A DNA stretch of 37,045 nt from an uncultured Gammaproteobacteria bacterium (GTDB taxonomy: Bacteria; Pseudomonadota; Gammaproteobacteria; Pseudomonadales; Pseudohongiellaceae). This document shows, piece after piece, positions 10,998-17,599 of this stretch. The position numbers and the translations under genes were made by a program. Where the stretch lies: contig CALEJT010000050.1 of assembly GCA_937898685.1 (NCBI GenBank), positions 1-37,045 on the forward strand, given 5' to 3'. Every line of letters begins with the position of its first letter. The first letter of the stretch is position 1. The notes beneath the pieces are model-generated. The model was not told the DNA's origin and ran no database searches. It saw only the letters and a program-made list of their open reading frames with translations.

Positions 10998-11051
10998 GCG
11001 CGCCCACGCGCCAGTACGCCTGAGGGCGGCGACGCTTCGTCCAACCCATCG

Positions 11052-12206
11052 GTGAGTCCGCCGCCACGGCTGGCTCCCGCAGCATCAGCCAAACCCGTGA
11101 CCACCGCCGCCCACCCTGAAGATTTACGCCACCTGCGCCGCTGCTTCGAGCTCGCGCGCATGGCGCGGCATACGGCGCGTCCGAATCCGGCCGTGGGCTG
11201 TGTGCTGGTGAAGGAGGGGCGGGTGATCGGCGAAGGCTTCACCCAGCCGCCTGGCCAGGCCCACGCCGAAGTCGTGGCTTTGCAGAAGGCAGGCGAGGCC
11301 GCGCGCGGCGCCACCGCCTATGTTTCCCTCGAACCCTGTGCCCATCACGGCCGCACCGGCCCCTGCAGCGATGCGCTGGTAGCGGCGGGTGTGAAGCGTG
11401 TCGTCTATGGCATGGAAGATCCCAATCCGCTCGTCTGTGGTCGTGGCCTGGCACGTCTCAGTGCGGCCGGCATCGAAGTGGTCGGTCCGCTGCTCGAAGA
11501 GGAAGCGCGCGAGCTCAATCCGGGATTCATCAAGCGCATGACGCAGGGGCTGCCCTATGTGCGCTGCAAGATCGGCATGAGTCTCGATGGCCGCACTGCG
11601 ATGGCGAACGGCGAAAGTCAGTGGATCACGGGGCCGCAAGCGCGTGCCGACGTGCAGGAATGGCGCGCGCAGAGCTGTGCGATCCTCACCGGCATCGGCA
11701 CGGTGTTGGCCGATGATCCCTCACTGAATGTGCGGCTTTCCGACTTCACCGGCGTGCAGCCCTTGCGGGTGGTGGCCGATAGTCAGGCGCAACTGCCAGC
11801 TACGGCGCGTCTGCTGAGTCTTCCCGGCAAAGTGGTGCAGGTTGGGCTCGCAGCGCACACGCCCGCGCCTTCGAGCGCAGCCTCCTGGGAATATCGCCAA
11901 CTGCCCGCGGGCAGGGGCGGGGTGGATCTGCATGCCTTGCTGCGGATGCTCGCACGTGACTACGACTGCAACGAAGTGCTGGTGGAAGCCGGCGCCACGC
12001 TCAGTGGCGCGCTGCTGCAGGAAGGGCTCGTCGACGAACTTCTGACCTATGTCGCACCGGCGCTTCTGGGCCACGAAGCGCGCCCGATGGCGCTGCTGCC
12101 GGGCCTGGAAAGCCTGGCGCAGAAGCTCTCCTTCACCTTCGTCGATGTGGTAATGCTCGGAAAAGATTGTAGAATTCGCTCCCTTCCGGCTTGCCGGGCG
12201 GGTTGA
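11052..12206 (+). CDS. ribD: Bifunctional riboflavin biosynthesis deaminase/reductase RibD
   Basis: RibD performs the second and third steps of riboflavin synthesis: deamination of the pyrimidine, then NADPH-dependent reduction of the ribosyl side chain. The N-terminal deaminase domain has the zinc motifs HAEVVAL and PCAHHGRTGPC. The reductase domain starts near CKIGMSLDGRTA. At 384 residues the length is typical. The assigned start is GTG at 11052 with no clear ribosome-binding site. The in-frame GTG about 48 bases later, just before the conserved HLRRCFELAR region, is an alternative. It heads ribD-ribE-ribBA-ribH-nusB-thiL-pgpA. Confidence 0.94.
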   Translation: MSPPPRLAPAASAKPVTTAAHPEDLRHLRRCFELARMARHTARPNPAVGCVLVKEGRVIGEGFTQPPGQAHAEVVALQKAGEAARGATAYVSLEPCAHHGRTGPCSDALVAAGVKRVVYGMEDPNPLVCGRGLARLSAAGIEVVGPLLEEEARELNPGFIKRMTQGLPYVRCKIGMSLDGRTAMANGESQWITGPQARADVQEWRAQSCAILTGIGTVLADDPSLNVRLSDFTGVQPLRVVADSQAQLPATARLLSLPGKVVQVGLAAHTPAPSSAASWEYRQLPAGRGGVDLHALLRMLARDYDCNEVLVEAGATLSGALLQEGLVDELLTYVAPALLGHEARPMALLPGLESLAQKLSFTFVDVVMLGKDCRIRSLPACRAG

Positions 12207-12231
12207 CCGTACCCACCGAGACAACGAGGCC

Positions 12232-12882
12232 ATGTTTACCGGCATCATCGAGGCCACCGGCCGCATCAGCGCCATCCGTGACCAGGGCGGCGACAAACGC
12301 ATCAGCATTACCAGCGACGCTTTGGATTTCAGCGACGTGCGGATCGGCGACAGCATCGCCGTGAACGGCGTTTGCGTCACCGCACTCGACATCCACTCCA
12401 CCGGTTTCAGCGCGGACGTCTCGCGCGAAACGCTGGCCGTCACCACCCTGTCCGAGCTCAAGGTCGGCACGCTGGTGAATCTGGAAAAGGCCCTGATGCC
12501 GCAGAGCCGTCTCGGTGGCCACATCGTCAGCGGACACGTGGATGGCATCGCCGAATTGCTCAGCCGCCGGCCCGATGGTCGCAGCGAGCGCCTCGTGTTC
12601 AAGCTGCCGCAGGAACTGGCGCGCTATGTCGCGCACAAGGGTTCGATCTGCATCGATGGGGTCAGCCTGACGGTGAACGAAGTGCACGGGTGTGAGTTCG
12701 GTGTGAACATCATCCCCCACACCGCCGAGCGCACCACCTTGCTCGAATATCGCCCCGGTGCACGTGTGAACATCGAAGTAGACGTGATCAGCCGCTATCT
12801 GGAACGGCTGTTACAGGATCGCACCGAGACCCCCGGTCTCACGCTGGAACAACTGAGCAGGGCCGGCTTCGTACCGCGCTGA
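12232..12882 (+). CDS. ribE: Riboflavin synthase, alpha chain
   Basis: It dismutates two 6,7-dimethyl-8-ribityllumazine molecules to riboflavin. The 216-residue protein begins with the diagnostic MFTGIIEATG. It shows the two lumazine-binding half-repeats: the first contains NGVCVT, and the second contains SICIDGVSLTVNEV followed by IIPHTAERTTL. It lies 25 bases after ribD and four bases before ribBA. Also called ribC in E. coli nomenclature. Confidence 0.96.
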   Translation: MFTGIIEATGRISAIRDQGGDKRISITSDALDFSDVRIGDSIAVNGVCVTALDIHSTGFSADVSRETLAVTTLSELKVGTLVNLEKALMPQSRLGGHIVSGHVDGIAELLSRRPDGRSERLVFKLPQELARYVAHKGSICIDGVSLTVNEVHGCEFGVNIIPHTAERTTLLEYRPGARVNIEVDVISRYLERLLQDRTETPGLTLEQLSRAGFVPR

Positions 12883-12886
12883 ATCT

Positions 12887-14041
12887 ATGCAACTGAACAC
12901 TGTCGAAGAAATTCTGGAAGATTTCCGTCAAGGCAAGATGGTGATCTTGATGGACGACGAGGATCGCGAGAACGAAGGCGACCTCGTGATCGCGGCCGAT
13001 ATGGTGCGTCCGGAAGACATCAACTTCATGGCCATGCATGCGCGTGGTCTCATCTGCCTGACCCTCACCCAGGAGCGCTGCCGTCAGCTCAATCTGCCGC
13101 TGATGGTGCAGAACAACGGCACGCCCTTCGGCTGCAACTTCACGATTTCCATCGAAGCCGCCACCGGCGTCACCACCGGTATTTCTGCGGCGGATCGCGC
13201 GCGCACCGTGAAGGTGGCAGTGGCGCCCGATGCCAAGCCGTCCGACCTCGTCACGCCCGGCCACATCTTTCCGGTGATGGCGAAGGAGGGTGGTGTGCTG
13301 CGTCGCGCCGGACATACCGAAGCCGGTTGCGATCTCGCGCGTCTTGCTGGCTTCACGCCTGCGTCGGTGATCTGCGAAGTGATGAATCCCGATGGCTCGA
13401 TGGCGCGTCGTCCCGATCTGGAACGCTTCGCCAAGGAACACAATCTCAAGATCGGGACCATCATGGACCTGATCCACTACCGCATCGCCACCGAGAAGAC
13501 GGTGGAACGCACGCACATGTACCGCCTGCCGACCGAGTACGGCGAGTTCGACGTGTATTGCTATCGCGATCTCTATAAGGACGGCAACCAGACGCATCTG
13601 GCACTGGTGAAAGGCGAGATCAAACGCGACGAGCCGGTGCTCGCGCGTGTGCTCGTCACCGACACCATTCGCGATCTACTCGGTGTGGCCAATCCCTATC
13701 GTCCGAGCTGGTCCCTGCATCAATCGCTCAAACGCGTGGCGCAGGAAGGCAAGGGCGTCGTGGTGGTACTCGCCAACGAACGCGGCACCGGTGATGTCGC
13801 GGAGCAACTCGAGCAATTCTTCGCACAGCGGGAAGGCACGGTGCCGCAGCCGCCACAATTCGGTAGTTATCTCACCGTGGGCACGGGTTCGCAGATCCTG
13901 CGCGACGTCGGCGTGGGCAAGATGCGCCTGTTGAGCTATCCCACCAAGTACGCAATTTCGGGCTTCGATCTCGAGGTGGTGGAATACATCCCCTGCGAGC
14001 TCCCGCCTGAACTTTCCATCAAGCCCGACTCCAAGGAATGA
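12887..14041 (+). CDS. ribBA: 3,4-dihydroxy-2-butanone-4-phosphate synthase fused to a GTP cyclohydrolase II-like domain
   Basis: The N-terminal half is a complete RibB with the acidic loop DDEDRENEGDLVIAAD and the RRAGHTEAGCDLARLAG motif, making the four-carbon unit of riboflavin from ribulose 5-phosphate. The C-terminal half (about residue 205 on) aligns in position with GTP cyclohydrolase II. It lacks the zinc-binding cysteine cluster and the catalytic EGRGIGL-type motif, since RGTGDVAEQL stands in that place. It is therefore unlikely to open GTP, and a separate ribA should exist elsewhere. Such hybrids are known in gammaproteobacteria. The stop overlaps the ribH leader. Confidence 0.93.
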   Translation: MQLNTVEEILEDFRQGKMVILMDDEDRENEGDLVIAADMVRPEDINFMAMHARGLICLTLTQERCRQLNLPLMVQNNGTPFGCNFTISIEAATGVTTGISAADRARTVKVAVAPDAKPSDLVTPGHIFPVMAKEGGVLRRAGHTEAGCDLARLAGFTPASVICEVMNPDGSMARRPDLERFAKEHNLKIGTIMDLIHYRIATEKTVERTHMYRLPTEYGEFDVYCYRDLYKDGNQTHLALVKGEIKRDEPVLARVLVTDTIRDLLGVANPYRPSWSLHQSLKRVAQEGKGVVVVLANERGTGDVAEQLEQFFAQREGTVPQPPQFGSYLTVGTGSQILRDVGVGKMRLLSYPTKYAISGFDLEVVEYIPCELPPELSIKPDSKE

Positions 14042-14043
14042 CC

Positions 14044-14514
14044 ATGAGCAACGTTCAGATCATCGAAGGCGACTTCAGCGCTTCCGACGCCAGCTTTGCG
14101 CTGGTAGTGTCCCGCTTCAACTCCTTCGTGGTGGACAGCCTGCAGGCTGGTGCCATCGATGCGCTCGTGCGTCATGGTGTGAGCGCCGACAAGATCACCG
14201 TGGTCAAGGTCCCCGGCGCCTTCGAACTGCCGCTCGTGGCCAAACGTCTGGCCGAGTGCGGCAAGTACGACGCCGTGATCGCGCTGGGCGCGGTGATTCG
14301 TGGTGCCACGCCGCACTTCGACTACGTGGCGGGTGAATGCGCCAAGGGTCTGGGTCAGGTCGGTCTGCAGAGCAACCTGCCGGTGGTGTTCGGTGTGCTC
14401 ACCGTGGACAGCATCGAGCAGGCAGTCGAGCGTGCCGGCACCAAGGCCGGCAACAAGGGTGCCGACGCTGCCATCACGGCGCTCGAGCTGGTCAGCCTGC
14501 TGCGCAAGCTCTGA
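14044..14514 (+). CDS. ribH: 6,7-dimethyl-8-ribityllumazine synthase
   Basis: It condenses the pyrimidine and the butanone phosphate to lumazine, the penultimate riboflavin step. The 156-residue protein has the SRFN substrate loop, VPGAFELP, LGAVIRG and the catalytic-histidine motif TPHFDYV. An ATG at 14038 overlaps the ribBA stop, but AAGGA at 14032-14036 is only a base away from it. The second ATG at 14044 has proper spacing and is preferred. Confidence 0.95.
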   Translation: MSNVQIIEGDFSASDASFALVVSRFNSFVVDSLQAGAIDALVRHGVSADKITVVKVPGAFELPLVAKRLAECGKYDAVIALGAVIRGATPHFDYVAGECAKGLGQVGLQSNLPVVFGVLTVDSIEQAVERAGTKAGNKGADAAITALELVSLLRKL

Positions 14515-14548
14515 GCGCGGTTCTCTCTTTCTCATTAGTGGTAACGGC

Positions 14549-14989
14549 ATGAGCGCGAAGGGCGGCATTCCCATTTCCTATCGCAAGCGTGCGCGCGATC
14601 TTCTCGTGCAGGCGCTGTATCAATGGCAGTTGGCGGGCACCGATCCGATTCAGGTCGAAGCGGAGTTTCGCGCCGACAACGGTCGCAAGACGGATTGGGA
14701 TTTCTTCCATGACGCGCTGACCGCCGTCACCAGCGATCCGCAGGCGCTCGACTCGCAGTACCAGGGCTTCCTCGATCGTGAGTCCGAGCAGATCGATCCC
14801 ATCGAGCTCGGCATTCTGCGTCTGGGCATCTATGAACTCGCCAAGCGCATCGAAGTGCCGTATCGCGTCGTCATCAACGAGTACGTGGAGCTGGCGAAGA
14901 AGTACGGTGCCACGGACAGCCACAAGTACGTCAACGGCATCCTCGATCGCGCCGCGCGCAATCTGCGGCAGGTCGAGTGGGGTCGCTGA
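14549..14989 (+). CDS. nusB: Transcription antitermination factor NusB
   Basis: NusB binds boxA with NusE (S10) in rRNA antitermination complexes. The 146-residue protein has the family signatures RKRARDLLVQALYQWQ near the start and VINEYVELAKKYGATDSHKYVNGILD near the end. The frame is open further upstream through ribH, but the ATG at 14549 is the only start that gives a normal NusB length. The placement ribH-nusB-thiL is canonical. Confidence 0.95.
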   Translation: MSAKGGIPISYRKRARDLLVQALYQWQLAGTDPIQVEAEFRADNGRKTDWDFFHDALTAVTSDPQALDSQYQGFLDRESEQIDPIELGILRLGIYELAKRIEVPYRVVINEYVELAKKYGATDSHKYVNGILDRAARNLRQVEWGR

Positions 14990-15000
14990 CGCCTGCCGCC

Positions 15001-15990
15001 GTGTCTCTCGGCGAATTCGACATCATCGCGCGTTATTTCAATCGTGAAGGTCTTGCCGCCACGCCCGCCGATGCGGGCGTGAATCTGGGCATCGGCGACG
15101 ACTGCGCTCTCATCCAACATCTGCCCGGGCACGAGCTGGCCTTGTCCATCGACGTGCTCGTGGAAGGCAATCACTTTCCCAAGGATGCGCCGGGCGATGA
15201 GGTCGCGCGGCGCGCGCTCGCCGTGAATCTCAGCGATCTCGCCGCCGCTGGAGCCACGCCGCTTGGCTTCACCTTGGGTCTGACCTTGCCGCACGCAGAT
15301 GAAGCGTGGTTGGCCGCATTCAGCGATGGCCTGCTCGAAAGCGCGCAAAAGTATGGTTGCCCCTTGTTGGGTGGCAATCTCGCACGGGGTCCCTTACAGA
15401 TCGCGATCCAGGTCCAGGGCACGGTGCCGCAGGGCTGTTCCTTGTTGCGCAGCGGCGCGCGTCCCGGTGACCTCATCTATGTTTCCGGCAACTTGGGTGG
15501 TACCGGACTTGCCGTGCGCTGGCTGTTGGGGCAGCTCGAAGTGGACAACGATCTGCGCGAGCGGCTCTTGCACCTTTATTACCGCCCCGAACCGCGTCTG
15601 GCGCTCGGTCGTGCTCTCGTGGGCAGGGCTTCGGCGGCGCAGGATGTTTCGGACGGGCTCCTCGCCGACCTCGGCCATGTGCTGAAGGCCAGCGGTGTGG
15701 GGGCGCGTCTCCATGCTGAGCGTATTCCGCTGGCGCCGGAGCTGCGCGCCACCTTGCCCGAAGCCGAGGCGCTGCAGTTGGCACTCACTGCAGGCGAGGA
15801 CTATGAACTCGTCTTCACCTTGCCGCCGCTCTGCGGAACCGAAGTCAGCGAGCTGGCCACACAAGGTGATGTGAACCTCAGCTGTATCGGCGAAATCGTG
15901 GCGGGTGAGGGCATCGAGCTCGTGGATGAGGCCGGTGAGTCACTGCCTTTGCCACGCATCAAGGGGCACGATCACTTCAATCGGGATTGA
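15001..15990 (+). CDS. thiL: Thiamine-monophosphate kinase
   Basis: ThiL phosphorylates thiamine monophosphate to thiamine pyrophosphate, the last step of cofactor synthesis. The 329-residue protein has the GEFDIIARYF start, GIGDDCALI with metal-binding aspartates, SIDVLVEGNHF, LGGNLARG and AQDVSDGLLADL. I use the GTG at 15001 because SLGEFD matches the usual ThiL N-terminus. A GTG at 14977 would overlap nusB by 13 bases and add eight unconserved residues. Confidence 0.93.
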   Translation: MSLGEFDIIARYFNREGLAATPADAGVNLGIGDDCALIQHLPGHELALSIDVLVEGNHFPKDAPGDEVARRALAVNLSDLAAAGATPLGFTLGLTLPHADEAWLAAFSDGLLESAQKYGCPLLGGNLARGPLQIAIQVQGTVPQGCSLLRSGARPGDLIYVSGNLGGTGLAVRWLLGQLEVDNDLRERLLHLYYRPEPRLALGRALVGRASAAQDVSDGLLADLGHVLKASGVGARLHAERIPLAPELRATLPEAEALQLALTAGEDYELVFTLPPLCGTEVSELATQGDVNLSCIGEIVAGEGIELVDEAGESLPLPRIKGHDHFNRD

Positions 15991-15993
15991 ACG

Positions 15994-16470
15994 GTGCAAC
16001 AGGTTCCGGCAGCTTTTCTCTGGCGTCATCCGGCGCATCTATTGGCCTTCGGTTTCGGCAGTGGTCTCGCGCCCAAGGCTCCCGGTACCTTCGGCACGCT
16101 TGCCGCCGTTCCCCTTTATCTATTGCTGAATCAGCTTTCGTTCGGCTACTACCTGGTGGCTCTCATCGCTGCCTTCGCGCTCGGCATCTGGATCTGTGAA
16201 CGCACCGCCGAGGCGCTCGGTGTGCACGATCACGGCGGCATCGTGTGGGACGAGTTCGTCGGCTTCTGGTTGACGATGTTCCTGGCGCCGCCCGGCTGGC
16301 AATGGATCGTGGTCGGTTTCCTGCTGTTCCGTCTCTTCGACGTGCTCAAACCTTTCCCGATCGGTTGGTTGGATCGGCGGGTTCAAGGTGGACTTGGCAT
16401 CATGATGGATGACGCGGTGGCGGGGAGTTTCGCGTGGTTGTGTCTGCAGGTGGTGGTTAGGGTGGTTTAG
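15994..16470 (+). CDS. pgpA: Phosphatidylglycerophosphatase A
   Basis: An inner-membrane enzyme that dephosphorylates phosphatidylglycerol phosphate. At 158 residues it is of normal length. It shows GFGSGLAPKAPGTFGTLAAV, GGIVWDEFVGFW and the C-terminal DDAVAG acidic motif, with about four hydrophobic helices. It starts with GTG three bases after the thiL stop and ends the operon. The tandem hairpin array begins about 160 bases further on. Confidence 0.94.
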   Translation: MQQVPAAFLWRHPAHLLAFGFGSGLAPKAPGTFGTLAAVPLYLLLNQLSFGYYLVALIAAFALGIWICERTAEALGVHDHGGIVWDEFVGFWLTMFLAPPGWQWIVVGFLLFRLFDVLKPFPIGWLDRRVQGGLGIMMDDAVAGSFAWLCLQVVVRVV

Positions 16471-16629
16471 CTGCTCCGCGGATTTCCCCTCTTCCATTTG
16501 GGGCCGCGTTCTTTAGTCAGTTGATCTCAGCTTTGCTTGGCTTTCTTCTTGGTGCTTGCGGCGTGCCTCTTGTCCTGCTGGGAATGAGGCCGCGCTCGAC
16601 CGTAACTCGACGTCGGCATCCCACCAGGC
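16471..16629 (+). other. Gene-free stretch after pgpA
   Basis: No gene, strong hairpin or promoter is supported in these 159 bases. The long frames crossing this region and the repeats downstream are low-complexity translations and not genes. Confidence 0.4.
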
Positions 16630-16925
16630 ACTCGCAGAGCTCGTGCCGTTCACCCGGGAGCGAGCCAAACTGTTGGCTCGCTCTTCTCCGGGTTCACCCA
16701 GCCGCTCGCGGAGCTCGTGCCGTTCACTCGGGAGCGAGCCAAATTGTTGGCTCGCTCTTTTTCGGGTTTACCCAGCCGCTCGCGGAGCTCGTGCCGTTCA
16801 CTCGGGAGCGAGCCAAATTGTTGGCTCGCTCTTTTTCGGGTTTACCCAGCCGCTCGCGGAGCTCGCGTCGTTCGCGCGGGGGCAAGCCAAATTGTTGGCT
16901 TGCCCTTTTTCCGCGCTCACCCCCG
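16630..16925 (+). repeat. Four tandem 74-bp repeats, each with a terminator-like hairpin
   Basis: Units start at 16630, 16704, 16778 and 16852, an exact 74-base period. Units 2 and 3 are nearly identical, while units 1 and 4 have diverged. Each holds an 11-bp perfect stem with a four-base loop: 16658-16683, 16732-16757, 16806-16831 and 16880-16905. Units 2-4 are followed directly by TTTTT. Unit 4 carries two paired substitutions in its stem (an A-T pair to G-C and a G-C pair to A-T) that keep all 11 pairs. The retained pairing indicates the hairpin is what is maintained. They lie downstream of pgpA, so they may act as stacked intrinsic terminators. Confidence 0.85.
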
Positions 16926-17060
16926 GCCCTCGTAGCACTCGCGGCGTTCGGCTATCACGCGGCGCTTTGCGGTCAGTATCGGACTGGGGTGAGGCCCTCA
17001 ACAGCCGTTCCCCAGCCGCTCGTAGCACTCGCGGCGTTCGGCTACCGTACGAGGCTTTGC
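16926..17060 (+). repeat. Two diverged copies of a further repeat, 90 bp apart
   Basis: CTCGTAGCACTCGCGGCGTT with following bases occurs near 16929 and again near 17019, each ending in a CTTTGCG. The first part resembles the flank of the 74-bp units (GCTCGCGGAGCTCG...), but the hairpin is missing. They look like decayed members of the same array. Confidence 0.55.
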
Positions 17061-17110
17061 GTCGTAAACACGGTGGCCGAACCCCATGGTCTTTCTTTGC
17101 GGGGTGTGAG

Positions 17111-17116
17111 TATAAT
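17111..17116 (+). promoter_or_regulatory. Strong -10 (TATAAT) for the candidate RNA
   Basis: A perfect TATAAT is followed by a GC-rich discriminator (CCGCCACCC) of the kind seen before stable-RNA genes. The -35 is poor (TGGTCT at 17087, spacer 18). The expected start is near 17122. Confidence 0.5.
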
Positions 17117-17121
17117 CCGCC

Positions 17122-17498
17122 ACCCTTTGGGGCTCCGTCCCCGCAGAACAACAAGAATTGCTACTGAGAATGGCCCGGGGTGCCAGGTCCGCAGCACGGA
17201 CGTCGCGCACGCCCTCGCCATCGCCGCACCGAGAACCGTAGCGGTCTATCAGGCTAAAAAAACATGCAGGGTCCGACTTGAACGACTTCGTCGGGGAGAA
17301 CAGATCCCCCGAGAAGTTGGTCCAATGATCGTGCCTGACGGCCTTACTGGAGTATTCGAACTCCAGGCCCTGGATGGGCCGTGCAAGAAGCTGTTTCAGG
17401 GGTGGAAACGTGGAGAGTGACGTAGCGTGACGGGGCAATCCCGCCACCGCGATACTCGAAGTTCAACCTTGCGGGATACGCCTAAGGTATTGTCTTTT
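17122..17498 (+). ncRNA. Candidate structured non-coding RNA or long leader, family not recognised
   Basis: About 377 bases between a TATAAT promoter and a terminator-like hairpin, with no credible reading frame. Nested pairing is visible. TCAGGC (17249-17254) pairs with GCCTGA (17333-17338). Inside that, GGTCCGACTT (17270-17279) pairs with AAGTTGGTCC (17314-17323), with one wobble and one mismatch. Inside that are two hairpins, at 17283-17293 and 17294-17308. Separate hairpins lie at 17187-17201 and 17347-17366, the latter possibly closed by ACGGCC/GGCCGT (17338-17343 with 17377-17382). I looked for and did not find the conserved cores of RNase P RNA, tmRNA, SRP RNA, 6S RNA, or the glycine, cobalamin and tetrahydrofolate riboswitches. 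Confidence 0.5.
17466..17498 (+). terminator. Possible terminator of the candidate RNA
   Basis: ACCTTGCG pairs with CGC..AAGGT around a GGATA loop (two-base bulge), followed by ATTGTCTTTT. A modest stem with a T-rich tail. Confidence 0.4.
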
Positions 17499-17525
17499 AA
17501 AGAAAAAATCGACAAAACCCTCGCG

Positions 17526-17555
17526 TTGCATTGGCCCTTGCTACGGTGATAGAGT
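17526..17555 (+). promoter_or_regulatory. Candidate promoter of the LigM-like gene
   Basis: TTGCAT (17526-17531) and TAGAGT (17550-17555) are separated by 18 bases, with a GC-rich discriminator after the -10. The start would be near 17562, giving a leader of about 40 bases. If this promoter is used, the upstream structured RNA is a separate transcript. Confidence 0.45.
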
Positions 17556-17599
17556 GCGGCCTTTGTTTTTACCCGTGACCAATGAGGAAGTTGAGAACA

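Larger units (their letters stand above)
10678..11051 (+). other. Intergenic region before ribD with a possible dispersed repeat, a dyad and a promoter
   Basis: No gene is supported here. Bases 10715-10800 (around GCAAGTACGTCCCTGTAGGG and GGGCCATCCTGGC) have the look of the short intergenic repeats common in gammaproteobacterial genomes. Further on, 10956-10975 is a perfect dyad and 10992-10997 a candidate -10. No FMN riboswitch consensus was recognised, although the riboflavin genes follow. Confidence 0.4.

Noticed and set aside
10678..11051. FMN riboswitch before the riboflavin genes
   Set aside because: The conserved FMN-element sequences were not recognisable; the strongest signal is a simple dyad at the promoter.
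16630..16925. CRISPR array
   Set aside because: The 74-bp units are tandem with no unique spacers between them.
17347..17366. tRNA T-arm
   Set aside because: The stem-loop with TTCGA recalls a T-arm, but the loop has six bases and no cloverleaf can be built around it.
16521..17420. Long plus-strand frames (299 and 203 residues) across the repeat array
   Set aside because: They translate the 74-bp hairpin repeats in several frames, show repeated Arg/Ser-rich peptides and have no homology or ribosome-binding site.
16998..17447. 149-residue minus-strand frame over the candidate RNA
   Set aside because: Low-complexity translation without start signals; the region shows RNA pairing and a stable-RNA-like promoter.
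17122..17498. Assignment as SRP RNA, RNase P RNA, tmRNA or 6S RNA
   Set aside because: A fragment (CCAGGTCCG) recalls SRP RNA, but the conserved GGAAGGAAGCAG tip is absent. The RNase P GAGGAAAGTC core and the tmRNA ends and tag are also absent.
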